Assembly: GCA_030830465.1 (NCBI GenBank)
Contig: JAURMY010000274.1
Span: 1-5,464, forward strand
Length of the DNA: 5,464 bases
DNA from: Alphaproteobacteria bacterium
Lineage (GTDB): Bacteria; Pseudomonadota; Alphaproteobacteria; Rhodobacterales; Rhodobacteraceae
Direction: 5' to 3'
The position numbers and the translations under genes are program-made. Under the pieces are notes generated by a model. That model saw only the letters and a list, made by a program, of their open reading frames with translations, searched no databases and had not been told where the DNA came from. This document shows, piece by piece, positions 1 to 4,783 of the stretch (the stretch's first letter is position 1; every line of letters starts with the position of its first letter).

Positions 1-44
1 CCTATTTCAAGCGCGGAATCGCCGGCAGCGGCGGAAAGCAGAGC

Positions 45-103
45 CTGCCAGCCGGAAACAAGGGAGCGAGGGGTGGGGTGGGTGGTATGTTTCCGGCCGG
101 CAG
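45..103. repeat. Long hairpin with G-quadruplex-type loop
   Basis: Two 16-base arms (45-60 and 88-103) are inverted copies with one discrepancy, A50 opposite C98. In a plus-strand RNA this is an A-C mismatch; in a minus-strand RNA it becomes a G-U wobble, so the minus transcript would fold without a mismatch. The 27-base loop (61-87) carries four G-runs at 62-64, 70-73, 75-78 and 80-82 with spacers of 5, 1 and 1 bases. That satisfies the usual G3+N1-7 quadruplex rule on the plus strand and makes the minus strand C-rich. No U-run follows the stem on either side, so a classical intrinsic terminator is unlikely. Role unknown: it could be part of a small RNA, a 5' or 3' UTR of a gene to the left, or a DNA structural element. 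Confidence 0.75.
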
Positions 104-208
104 ACCATTCTGCTGCTTGCAGGAACATGTGTGGCACAGCCGTTGAGCCGGGGCAAGAAAAATATCCGTAAAGGTTGTGTAATATTTGCGACTAAACAAC
201 CCTTAGTG

Positions 209-223
209 TTAAAGAAATCTTAA
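209..223. promoter_or_regulatory. Candidate CtrA-binding box (TTAA-N7-TTAA)
   Basis: The sequence reads TTAA, seven bases, TTAA, the full consensus of the alphaproteobacterial cell-cycle and motility response regulator CtrA. The right half-site lies inside a perfect palindrome of 7-bp arms around one base (215-221, 222, 223-229). The surrounding 50 bp are clearly A+T-richer than the rest of the window, as expected for a promoter. I see no strong -10 at a standard distance on either strand, and the nearest protein-coding target would be outside the window to the left. The box is nearly symmetrical, so orientation is undecided. CtrA is established in this lineage, but binding here is inferred. 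Confidence 0.5.
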
Positions 224-286
224 AGATTTATCCCTAACGGCCGGGCCAAAAAACAGGCCGTGCTTCAAGAATATGTCAGGCATGGC

Positions 287-312
287 AAAAGCCGGCGGCC
301 GAGCCTTCCGGC
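287..312 (-). terminator. Probable intrinsic terminator of tRNA-Cys
   Basis: Read on the minus strand, a 5-bp GCCGG/CCGGC stem (308-312 with 291-295) encloses a further GGC/GCC stem with a UCG loop and is followed directly by UUUU (290-287). It lies about 48 bases past the tRNA 3' end in the same direction, so a short tRNA precursor ending here is the simplest reading. The U-run is short, so efficiency is uncertain. Confidence 0.55.
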
Positions 313-359
313 ATGGTCCGAACTTACGCTGTGTAAAGCCGCTGACCCATTGAAAAATT

Positions 360-433
360 TGGAGGCGAGTAGGAGAATCGAACTCCTGTACACGGATTTG
401 CAATCCGCTGCGTCACCACTCCGCCAACTCGCC
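360..433 (-). tRNA. tRNA-Cys (anticodon GCA)
   Basis: A 74-nt cloverleaf can be drawn completely. It has a perfect 7-bp acceptor stem (GGCGAGU/ACUCGCC), a 3-bp D stem, a 5-bp anticodon stem closed by one G-U pair, and a 7-base anticodon loop with GCA (plus-strand 401-399). A 4-base variable region is followed by a 5-bp T stem (AGGAG/CUCCU) with the loop UUCGAUU. The discriminator base is U73, a known identity element for cysteinyl-tRNA synthetase, and CCA is encoded (362-360). It supplies cysteine decoding of UGC/UGU. It is transcribed in the same direction as the outer-membrane protein gene upstream but 188 bp from it, so probably from its own promoter. No integrase or duplicated tRNA 3' end is seen in the window. 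Confidence 0.97.
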
Positions 434-437
434 TTTG

Positions 438-459
438 TTAAGTGTGCTGTGACACTTAA
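438..459. promoter_or_regulatory. 8-bp perfect dyad just upstream of tRNA-Cys
   Basis: TTAAGTGT (438-445) and its exact inverse ACACTTAA (452-459) flank a 6-base loop. The dyad lies 5 to 26 bp upstream of the mature tRNA 5' end, where the -10 region or the 5' leader of the precursor would be. It could be an operator overlapping the tRNA promoter or a leader hairpin for RNase P processing. The sequence alone does not choose between these. Confidence 0.45.
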
Positions 460-482
460 ATGGTGCACTTCTGTGGCGAACG

Positions 483-508
483 ATCTCCGGTGATGCCGGG
501 GATATTTT
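483..508 (+). terminator. Weak terminator-like hairpin (plus strand)
   Basis: Arms 483-490 and 496-503 pair over 8 bp (one U-G wobble on the plus strand) around a 5-base loop and are followed by AUUUU. No plus-strand gene precedes it, so it may be a chance structure or a guard against antisense transcription into the outer-membrane gene. On the minus strand the wobble becomes a mismatch and no U-run follows. Confidence 0.25.
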
Positions 509-576
509 CCACATCCGCCGAGATACTGATCTTGGAACGGGATGTCTAGGGCATTGGGCGGAAATTGCGACTTTGT

Positions 577-614
577 CCAAATCCGTTTGTGCGATTTCCG
601 CTCAAGCGATTTGG
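577..614. repeat. Dyad behind the outer-membrane protein gene
   Basis: CCAAATC (577-583) and GATTTGG (608-614) form a perfect 7-bp inverted repeat 8 bp past the stop codon of the minus-strand gene at 622. The 24-base loop contains a copy of GCGATTT (591-597) that is repeated at 606-612. No U-run follows on the minus strand, so it is at best a 3'-end stabilising stem or a Rho-dependent stop region. Confidence 0.3.
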
Positions 615-621
615 AAGACAT

Positions 622-1197
622 TCAAAATCTGTACTTGAAGCCAAGGGACACGAAGGCAAGACTCCAGTTCAAACTGACATCCAGACGTTCCGTCAAACGG
701 TAATAGGGGCCAACCGTGACGTAGGGGTTGAGGTTGCCTTGAAAAAGCGGCTGCAAGAACCGCAGCGGCCCGGAACCAAAGGAACCCGCCAGTTTCCCTT
801 GATACCCCACCATCAGTCCGAACGAATACTCAATGCCAAATCTTCGGCCCAGCGCGATGTCCCGGGTCAGCCCGGCAAAAACCGTCCGGTCGTTAAAGGA
901 ATTGTTAAAGGTTCCGAAAGAGTAGCGCCCGCGAATGATGCCGATAAGATTGGAAGGATGTAAATCAGTGTAGTTGGTGGAGGCATGCGAGTTGTAAGGC
1001 ACGTAATAAATTCCAGGCACCGCGTCCTTGCCCCAAAGGAATTTCAATACCCGCGGGCTGGAATCGTGGTGTGGCGCTCTTTGATAGGGCGTCGGCGGTG
1101 CGAAGGTTTGCGAAACCGTTCCGGCGGGGATATCGGCCACTGCCGGGCTGGCGGCCAAGCAAAATATCATTGTCAAAATTCGCCAAGAATGAAGCAT
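622..1197 (-). CDS. Small secreted outer-membrane beta-barrel-like protein
   Basis: Encodes 191 residues. The start at 1197 is chosen because it gives a classical Sec signal peptide: a short polar start, a hydrophobic core at about 7-16, and Ala-Val-Ala before a likely cleavage after residue 21. A purine-rich ribosome-binding site (GAAAGAAG) also lies just upstream; an in-frame start at 1326 would bury the signal peptide. Residues 22-60 are Pro/His-rich without a recognised motif. From about residue 83 to the end the chain alternates polar and aromatic/hydrophobic residues with Gly/Asn turns, and it ends Phe-Lys-Tyr-Arg-Phe, the terminal-Phe signature read by the BAM complex. An 8-strand barrel would fit the length. 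I do not recognise the family. It is about the size of PagL-type lipid A deacylases, but no convincing catalytic His-Ser pair is visible. Function unknown; location in the outer membrane is inferred. Confidence 0.75.
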   Translation of the reverse strand: MLHSWRILTMIFCLAASPAVADIPAGTVSQTFAPPTPYQRAPHHDSSPRVLKFLWGKDAVPGIYYVPYNSHASTNYTDLHPSNLIGIIRGRYSFGTFNNSFNDRTVFAGLTRDIALGRRFGIEYSFGLMVGYQGKLAGSFGSGPLRFLQPLFQGNLNPYVTVGPYYRLTERLDVSLNWSLAFVSLGFKYRF

Positions 1198-1479
1198 CCA
1201 TTCTTCTTTCAGGTTTGAAATCTGACTGGTTGACGCAACGGCAACAGATTGCATTTTGCGCCGGTCGCGACGCGGGGTTAACCGCAAAAAGGAATGATTT
1301 CCCCTTATGGCGCATGGTGACAACATCTTTAACAGATGCGGAACGCATTGGAAATCCGTGGGGCAATCCGCCGCGACGATCGGCGGGAATATGGCATTCT
1401 AATGGATCGCGAGTTGCCCGCCCCGGGTTTCTGTGGCAAGACTCTGCCAAACAAATCCGCACGATTCTTGAGCAGCCCA
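1198..1479. other. Divergent intergenic region (282 bp)
   Basis: This stretch separates the minus-strand outer-membrane gene from the plus-strand pcm-like gene and must carry both promoters. Visible elements are a GGTTAACC palindrome (1276-1283), a 5-bp dyad CATCT/AGATG (1324-1328, 1334-1338), and an isolated -10-like TCTAAT (1398-1403) for the plus direction without a clear -35. Several frames are open across it. One extends the pcm-like frame back to an ATG at 1336, but the added 48 residues do not resemble the methyltransferase family. Confidence 0.5.
1294..1323 (-). promoter_or_regulatory. Candidate promoter of the outer-membrane protein gene
   Basis: On the minus strand TTGTCA (1323-1318, 5 of 6 to the -35 consensus) is followed after 18 bp by AATCAT (1299-1294, 4 of 6 to the -10). 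It would give a 5' leader of roughly 90 bases. The match is moderate and alphaproteobacterial promoters are poorly predicted this way. Confidence 0.25.
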
Positions 1480-2133
1480 ATGACAGACTTCGCAAAGCTT
1501 CGGACCGCTATGGTCGATTGCCAGATACGGCCTTCGGATGTCACCAAATTTCCGATTATCGAAGCGATGCTGTCGGTCCGGCGGGAAGTGTTCGTCCCCA
1601 CGGCCCGGCGCGATGTGGCCTATTGCGGCGAGCATATTCCGCTGAACGCGCACCGGGTTGTGCTGGATCCGCGGGTTCTGGCAAAAATGCTGGACGCAGT
1701 GGCGGTGGGTCCGAAAGACATGGTGTTGTTGCTGGGCTGCGGGCTGGGCTATTCCAGTGCGGTTCTGGCCCGGATGGTGGAAGCCGTCGTGGCGGTTGAG
1801 GACGATGCGGAACTGGCAGCCGAGGCCGAGGCCAATCTGGCGGCTGAATCGGTGGACAACGCGGTGGTGTTCAATGGCGCGCTGACCGAAGGCGCGCCCA
1901 AGCACGGCCCCTATGACGCCATGGTTTTCGGCGGTGCCGTGGAACAAATCCCCGAGACCCTTCTGGCCCAGTTGAAAGAACGCGGCAAACTTGTCGCCCT
2001 GTTCGCAGATGGCGCCGTCGGACAATGCAGGGTCGGGGTGAAAGCCGGTGGGCGGATTGCCTGGCATACGGCGTTTGACGCGGTTGCGCCGGTGCTGCCC
2101 GGGTTTGAGCGCAGGGCGGCGTTCACATTATAG
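1480..2133 (+). CDS. Protein-L-isoaspartate O-methyltransferase-like protein (diverged)
   Basis: Encodes 217 residues, the usual size of the PCMT family, which methylates isoaspartyl residues with S-adenosylmethionine to start protein repair. The start at 1480 gives the typical N-terminus, Met-Val-x-x-Gln-Ile-Arg at 11-17, then Arg-Glu-x-Phe-Val-Pro at 35-40. SAM motif I is at 82-99 (LLLGCGLGYSSAVL core). An acidic residue for ribose binding sits at Glu107. Motif II is at 145-150 (YDAMVF), and IPETLLAQLK (157-166) also fits. Oddities: the Glu of the canonical LEIGTGSGY is Leu84, and the substrate-site stretch GQTISQP is replaced by AHRVVLDP (57-64), losing the conserved Ser. It may therefore be a PCMT-fold enzyme with another substrate or an inactive relative. 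It is followed after 55 bp by the TolC-like gene, probably in one operon. The ribosome-binding site is weak. Confidence 0.85.
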   Translation: MTDFAKLRTAMVDCQIRPSDVTKFPIIEAMLSVRREVFVPTARRDVAYCGEHIPLNAHRVVLDPRVLAKMLDAVAVGPKDMVLLLGCGLGYSSAVLARMVEAVVAVEDDAELAAEAEANLAAESVDNAVVFNGALTEGAPKHGPYDAMVFGGAVEQIPETLLAQLKERGKLVALFADGAVGQCRVGVKAGGRIAWHTAFDAVAPVLPGFERRAAFTL

Positions 2134-2141
2134 AACTATTG

Positions 2142-2161
2142 CCGGACCGCTGCCGGTTCGG
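2142..2161 (+). promoter_or_regulatory. Intercistronic hairpin between pcm-like and tolC-like genes
   Basis: CCGGACCG (2142-2149) and CGGTTCGG (2154-2161) form an 8-bp stem with one G-U wobble on the plus-strand RNA and a 4-base loop. It begins 8 bases after the upstream stop codon and ends 27 bases before the tolC start. There is no U-run behind it, so it is more likely an mRNA-processing or stability element, or a partial attenuator, than a full terminator. Confidence 0.4.
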
Positions 2162-2188
2162 GTGTTAAAGGAAAAGGATCGGGGGCAC

Positions 2189-3571
2189 ATGGGGGGGTTC
2201 AGGGCAGGCATATTCGCCGCTGGCGTTTTGATATTGAGCGGCGCTATGGCCATGCCGGCATCGGCGCAATCGCTGACGGATGCGTTGATCAGCGCCTATC
2301 GCAACAGCACCCAGCTTGAAATCGCGCGTGCGGGCCTGCGCTCGACCGACGAGGGGGTTGCTCAGGCCTATGCCTCTTACCGGCCCTCGGTTTCCGTTTC
2401 CGCGTCGAGCACGGGTTCCTATTTGGTGCCTGCTCTGGGGGCGAACTACACCACTTACCGAAACTCATTGTCCCTCAGTGCCAGCCTGACAGTTTGGGAT
2501 GGCGGCGCCACAAAACAGGCCGTCGAAGTTGCTCGTTTGGCCGTGGAGGCCGGTCGCGCCAATCTGACCGCCGCCGAACAAGGCGTGCTGCTGGACGCCG
2601 TTACGGCCTTTATGGATATGCATCGCGACATGCAGTCGCTGGCATTGGCGGAAAACAACCAGGAAGTTCTGGCGCGGCAGGTTCAGGCTGCCAAGGACCG
2701 GTTCGAGGTGGGCGAAGTGCGCCATACCGATGTCAGCCTGGCCGAAGCGGCCTATGCCGGGGCCCAGGCCGCGGTTGCAATCGCGCAGGGCGCGCTTGAA
2801 ATCTCGCGCGAGAATTACAAGCTGGCCGTTGGTCTTTATCCGGGTCAGATTAAGGCGCCGCCGCCCCTGCCGCGCTATCCCGGCACGATGGCCGCCGCCA
2901 CCACAATTGCATTGAAAACCCATCCGGCAATCGCCGCAGCCCAGCAGCAGGTGAAGATCGCTGAACTGAACGTGGCGCGGGCGGAAACCGCCTTGAAGCC
3001 GAAAATCACCCTGTCCGGCTCGCTTGGGGCCAATCCCGCGACCGGGATCAACAATTCCGCCACGATCAGCCTTGGAACCAGTGCCACGATTTATGCGGGC
3101 GGCGCTTATACATCGGCCTATCGGCAGGCGCTTGCGCTGAAAGACCAGTCAAAGGCCAATCTGGTATTGACCAGCAAATCGGTCGCGCAGGCCGTGGCCA
3201 TCACGTGGTCGCGGATTGAAATCGCACAAGCCTCTATTGTGGCAAAGGCCAAGCAGGTGCGCGCCTCGCGTGTTGCGTTGCAGGGGATCCGCGAAGAGGC
3301 AAATCTGGGCGCGCTGACGACATTGGATATCCTCAATGCCGAACAGGATCTGGTGCAGGCTGAATCCAACCTGACAACGGCAGAGCATGATCACTACGTA
3401 GCAGTTTATTCGCTTTTGTCCGCTATGGGTCTGTTGACGGTGAAACACCTCAACCTGGGAATCAAGACCTATGACACAAACGAAAACTACAACAGGGTTT
3501 CGACCGCACCCGGGCCGACCAAAGAAGATAAGTTGCTGCAGAAGATTTTTTCCCGCGCCGGAAAAAACTGA
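2189..3571 (+). CDS. tolC: TolC-family outer-membrane efflux/type I secretion channel
   Basis: Encodes 460 residues, close to the usual TolC precursor length. TolC trimers form a beta-barrel pore plus a long periplasmic alpha-helical tunnel. They act with an inner-membrane transporter and an adaptor protein in type I secretion or drug efflux. The start at 2189 yields a signal peptide (hydrophobic core 7-20, Ala-Ser-Ala then Gln27), with AAGGA about 10 bases upstream. The typical opening SLTDAL (28-33) follows. The two family repeats are visible: RFEVGEV with TDV (171-182) ending the first helical pair, and NLGALTTLDILNAEQDL (372-388) in the second. Gly/Ser/Thr-rich strand regions lie near 66-103 and 273-302. 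The tail ends with LGIKTYD (423-429) and a basic, probably flexible segment. No transporter or adaptor gene is present in the window, so the substrate is unknown. It lies 55 bp behind the pcm-like gene and 69 bp before the PopZ-like gene. Confidence 0.95.
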   Translation: MGGFRAGIFAAGVLILSGAMAMPASAQSLTDALISAYRNSTQLEIARAGLRSTDEGVAQAYASYRPSVSVSASSTGSYLVPALGANYTTYRNSLSLSASLTVWDGGATKQAVEVARLAVEAGRANLTAAEQGVLLDAVTAFMDMHRDMQSLALAENNQEVLARQVQAAKDRFEVGEVRHTDVSLAEAAYAGAQAAVAIAQGALEISRENYKLAVGLYPGQIKAPPPLPRYPGTMAAATTIALKTHPAIAAAQQQVKIAELNVARAETALKPKITLSGSLGANPATGINNSATISLGTSATIYAGGAYTSAYRQALALKDQSKANLVLTSKSVAQAVAITWSRIEIAQASIVAKAKQVRASRVALQGIREEANLGALTTLDILNAEQDLVQAESNLTTAEHDHYVAVYSLLSAMGLLTVKHLNLGIKTYDTNENYNRVSTAPGPTKEDKLLQKIFSRAGKN

Positions 3572-3587
3572 TTGCCAGTTCAAGGTG

Positions 3588-3616
3588 TTGTGTGAAAACA
3601 TCACACCGTATACTAT
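3588..3616 (+). promoter_or_regulatory. Candidate promoter with embedded dyad for the PopZ-like gene
   Basis: TTGTGT (3588-3593) and TACTAT (3611-3616) are separated by 17 bp, with an alternative -10 TATACT at 3609-3614. A perfect 6-bp inverted repeat GTGTGA/TCACAC (3590-3595, 3601-3606) with a 5-base centre overlaps the -35 and spacer, an arrangement suited to an operator. It resembles a CRP/FNR-family site, but the centre is 5 bases rather than the 6 expected for CRP. The region is A+T-richer than its surroundings. Confidence 0.35.
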
Positions 3617-3640
3617 AAGTGCGGCAAATGGGGGGTACTG

Positions 3641-4780
3641 ATGTCTGATCCGGTTTCTTCGATGGATGTCGAGGATGTCCTGTCCTCGATCCGCAGGCTG
3701 GTGTCTGAGGAAAGCAAATCGGCTGACAGCCGGGCTGAAACATCCCAGCGCCCCAAACCCGAATCCCGCTCGCCCGAGGAAGCCGCGGCGGCCATGCTGC
3801 GCGGCGCGCCGAAATCCGAGGCGCCGGAAGATGCCAGCGGGACCGGTACGCCGCCGTCCAATGAAACCGTCCGCGATATTGACGCCGTGGTGCGCCAGTT
3901 CGCCCGGCCGAAACCTGCGGAAACGCCGCGCGGCGACGAAAAACTGGTGCTGACCGCCGCCCTGCGGGTGACCGAGAAACAAGACGACAATCCGCCAAGC
4001 CCGGCGGCAGAGCCGGTGCGCCCCGCCCGCCCCGAACGGTTGCATCTGCGCCCCGTGGCTGATGGTGCGCGTCCGACCCGCGACAACCATGCTGAGGCCG
4101 AACAGGACGCCGCCCGCCCGCCCCGTGCCCGGTCTTTCACCTTCTCACCGGACGAAGCTTTGTTTGACCGCGCCAGCCGCGCGATGAAAGCCGATACCGA
4201 GGCGACGCAAGCCCGAATCGAAGATCTGGACGCCGAAGATTTCGCGCCGGATGTCACCGATGAAGCGGCACTTGCCGCGCCGGAGGCCGGTTCTGAAGAA
4301 GCGGTTGAGGCCGACAGCCAAGCAGACGCCGTGGTGGAGCCTTCTGAACCGCCCGTGGCCCTTGCCGATGATCCCGAGGTCGCGGCGGATGAGGCTGACC
4401 CGGAAACCGCAGACAACACCGACAGCCCCTCGGCAGAGGCTCCACTTCGGATGAGCGGTGTTTTCGGCCAGCGTCCGCCCCGTGTCGCCGCCTTTTATGC
4501 CGACCCGGAAGAAACCGCCGATCAGGCAACCGCCCCGGAAACATCGGCGGCTGATCCGTTGGGTGACACGCCCGATACGGCGCTGGATGACGAGGATTCA
4601 ACCATCAACTTCGCCGAACAGGACGATTCCATTCTGGACGAAGACACGTTGCGCGATCTGGTGTCCCAAATGGTGCGGGAAGAATTGCAAGGCGAACTGG
4701 GCGACCGGATCACCCGCAACGTGCGCAAACTGGTGCGCCGGGAAATCCAGCGCGCCCTGGCCAGCCGCGAATTCGAATAA
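3641..4780 (+). CDS. popZ: PopZ/DUF2497-like polar organizer protein
   Basis: Encodes 379 residues with only the two ends looking structured. The N-terminal short helix (SMDVEDVLSSIRRLVSEE, 7-24) matches the PopZ/DUF2497 hallmark. The C-terminal block (331-375) carries LRDLVSQMVREEL, then NVRKLVRREIQRAL, the charged helices used for oligomerisation. In Caulobacter, PopZ forms a polar condensate that tethers ParB-bound origins and recruits cell-cycle regulators. The middle is a very long, low-complexity, probably disordered linker, giving a protein about twice as long as the 177-residue Caulobacter PopZ. Residues 121-165 are Pro/Arg-rich. Residues 186-270 contain 27 Asp/Glu and only 2 Arg/Lys. 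Short hydrophobic islands interrupt it at 101-110 (KLVLTAALRV), 166-183 and 269-287. The ribosome-binding site is a G-run at 3630-3635. The position behind a TolC gene fits what I recall of Caulobacter. The family call is good; function in this lineage is inferred. Confidence 0.85.
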   Translation: MSDPVSSMDVEDVLSSIRRLVSEESKSADSRAETSQRPKPESRSPEEAAAAMLRGAPKSEAPEDASGTGTPPSNETVRDIDAVVRQFARPKPAETPRGDEKLVLTAALRVTEKQDDNPPSPAAEPVRPARPERLHLRPVADGARPTRDNHAEAEQDAARPPRARSFTFSPDEALFDRASRAMKADTEATQARIEDLDAEDFAPDVTDEAALAAPEAGSEEAVEADSQADAVVEPSEPPVALADDPEVAADEADPETADNTDSPSAEAPLRMSGVFGQRPPRVAAFYADPEETADQATAPETSAADPLGDTPDTALDDEDSTINFAEQDDSILDEDTLRDLVSQMVREELQGELGDRITRNVRKLVRREIQRALASREFE

Positions 4781-4783
4781 CCG

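Larger units (their letters stand above)
1..359. other. Intergenic stretch without a convincing gene
   Basis: No reading frame here shows a recognisable domain. A plus frame (3-146) and a minus frame starting at an ATG at 128-126 are both open to the left edge, so the end or start of a neighbouring gene cannot be excluded. However, both run through the long hairpin and its G-rich loop, giving low-complexity or odd translations. The stretch is better described by its structures: the hairpin at 45-103, an A+T-rich zone around 178-230 with the CtrA-like box, a 6-bp dyad at 237-242/256-261 around an A-tract, and the terminator-like hairpin behind the tRNA at 287-312. Confidence 0.6.

Noticed and set aside
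2..199. Minus-strand open frame of 65 codons starting with TTG
   Set aside because: It has a poor start, no ribosome-binding site, low-complexity Pro-rich translation and runs through the long hairpin.
237..261. 6-bp dyad ACGGCC/GGCCGT around an A-tract
   Set aside because: The loop is 13 bases and there is no U-run after the stem on either strand, so a terminator is not supported.
360..433. tRNA-Cys as an integration site of a mobile element
   Set aside because: No integrase gene, no repeated tRNA 3' end and no clear shift in codon use in the window.
265..621. Minus-strand open frame of 118 codons
   Set aside because: It covers the whole tRNA-Cys gene and its upstream region; the translation has no domain-like pattern.
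1336..1479. N-terminal extension of the PCMT-like protein
   Set aside because: The added 48 residues do not resemble the family, while the Met at 1480 gives the usual N-terminus.
2802..2813. 12-bp palindrome TCTCGCGCGAGA
   Set aside because: It lies inside the tolC coding region where it encodes ordinary helix residues; chance occurrence in G+C-rich DNA is likely.
3591..3605. Canonical CRP site
   Set aside because: The half-sites TGTGA and TCACA are right, but the centre is 5 bases instead of 6; kept only as a generic operator-like dyad.
3613..4419. Long Ser/Ala-rich minus-strand frame opposite the PopZ-like gene
   Set aside because: It is the antisense shadow of the acidic, GC-biased coding strand; the composition is explained by the codon bias of the real gene.
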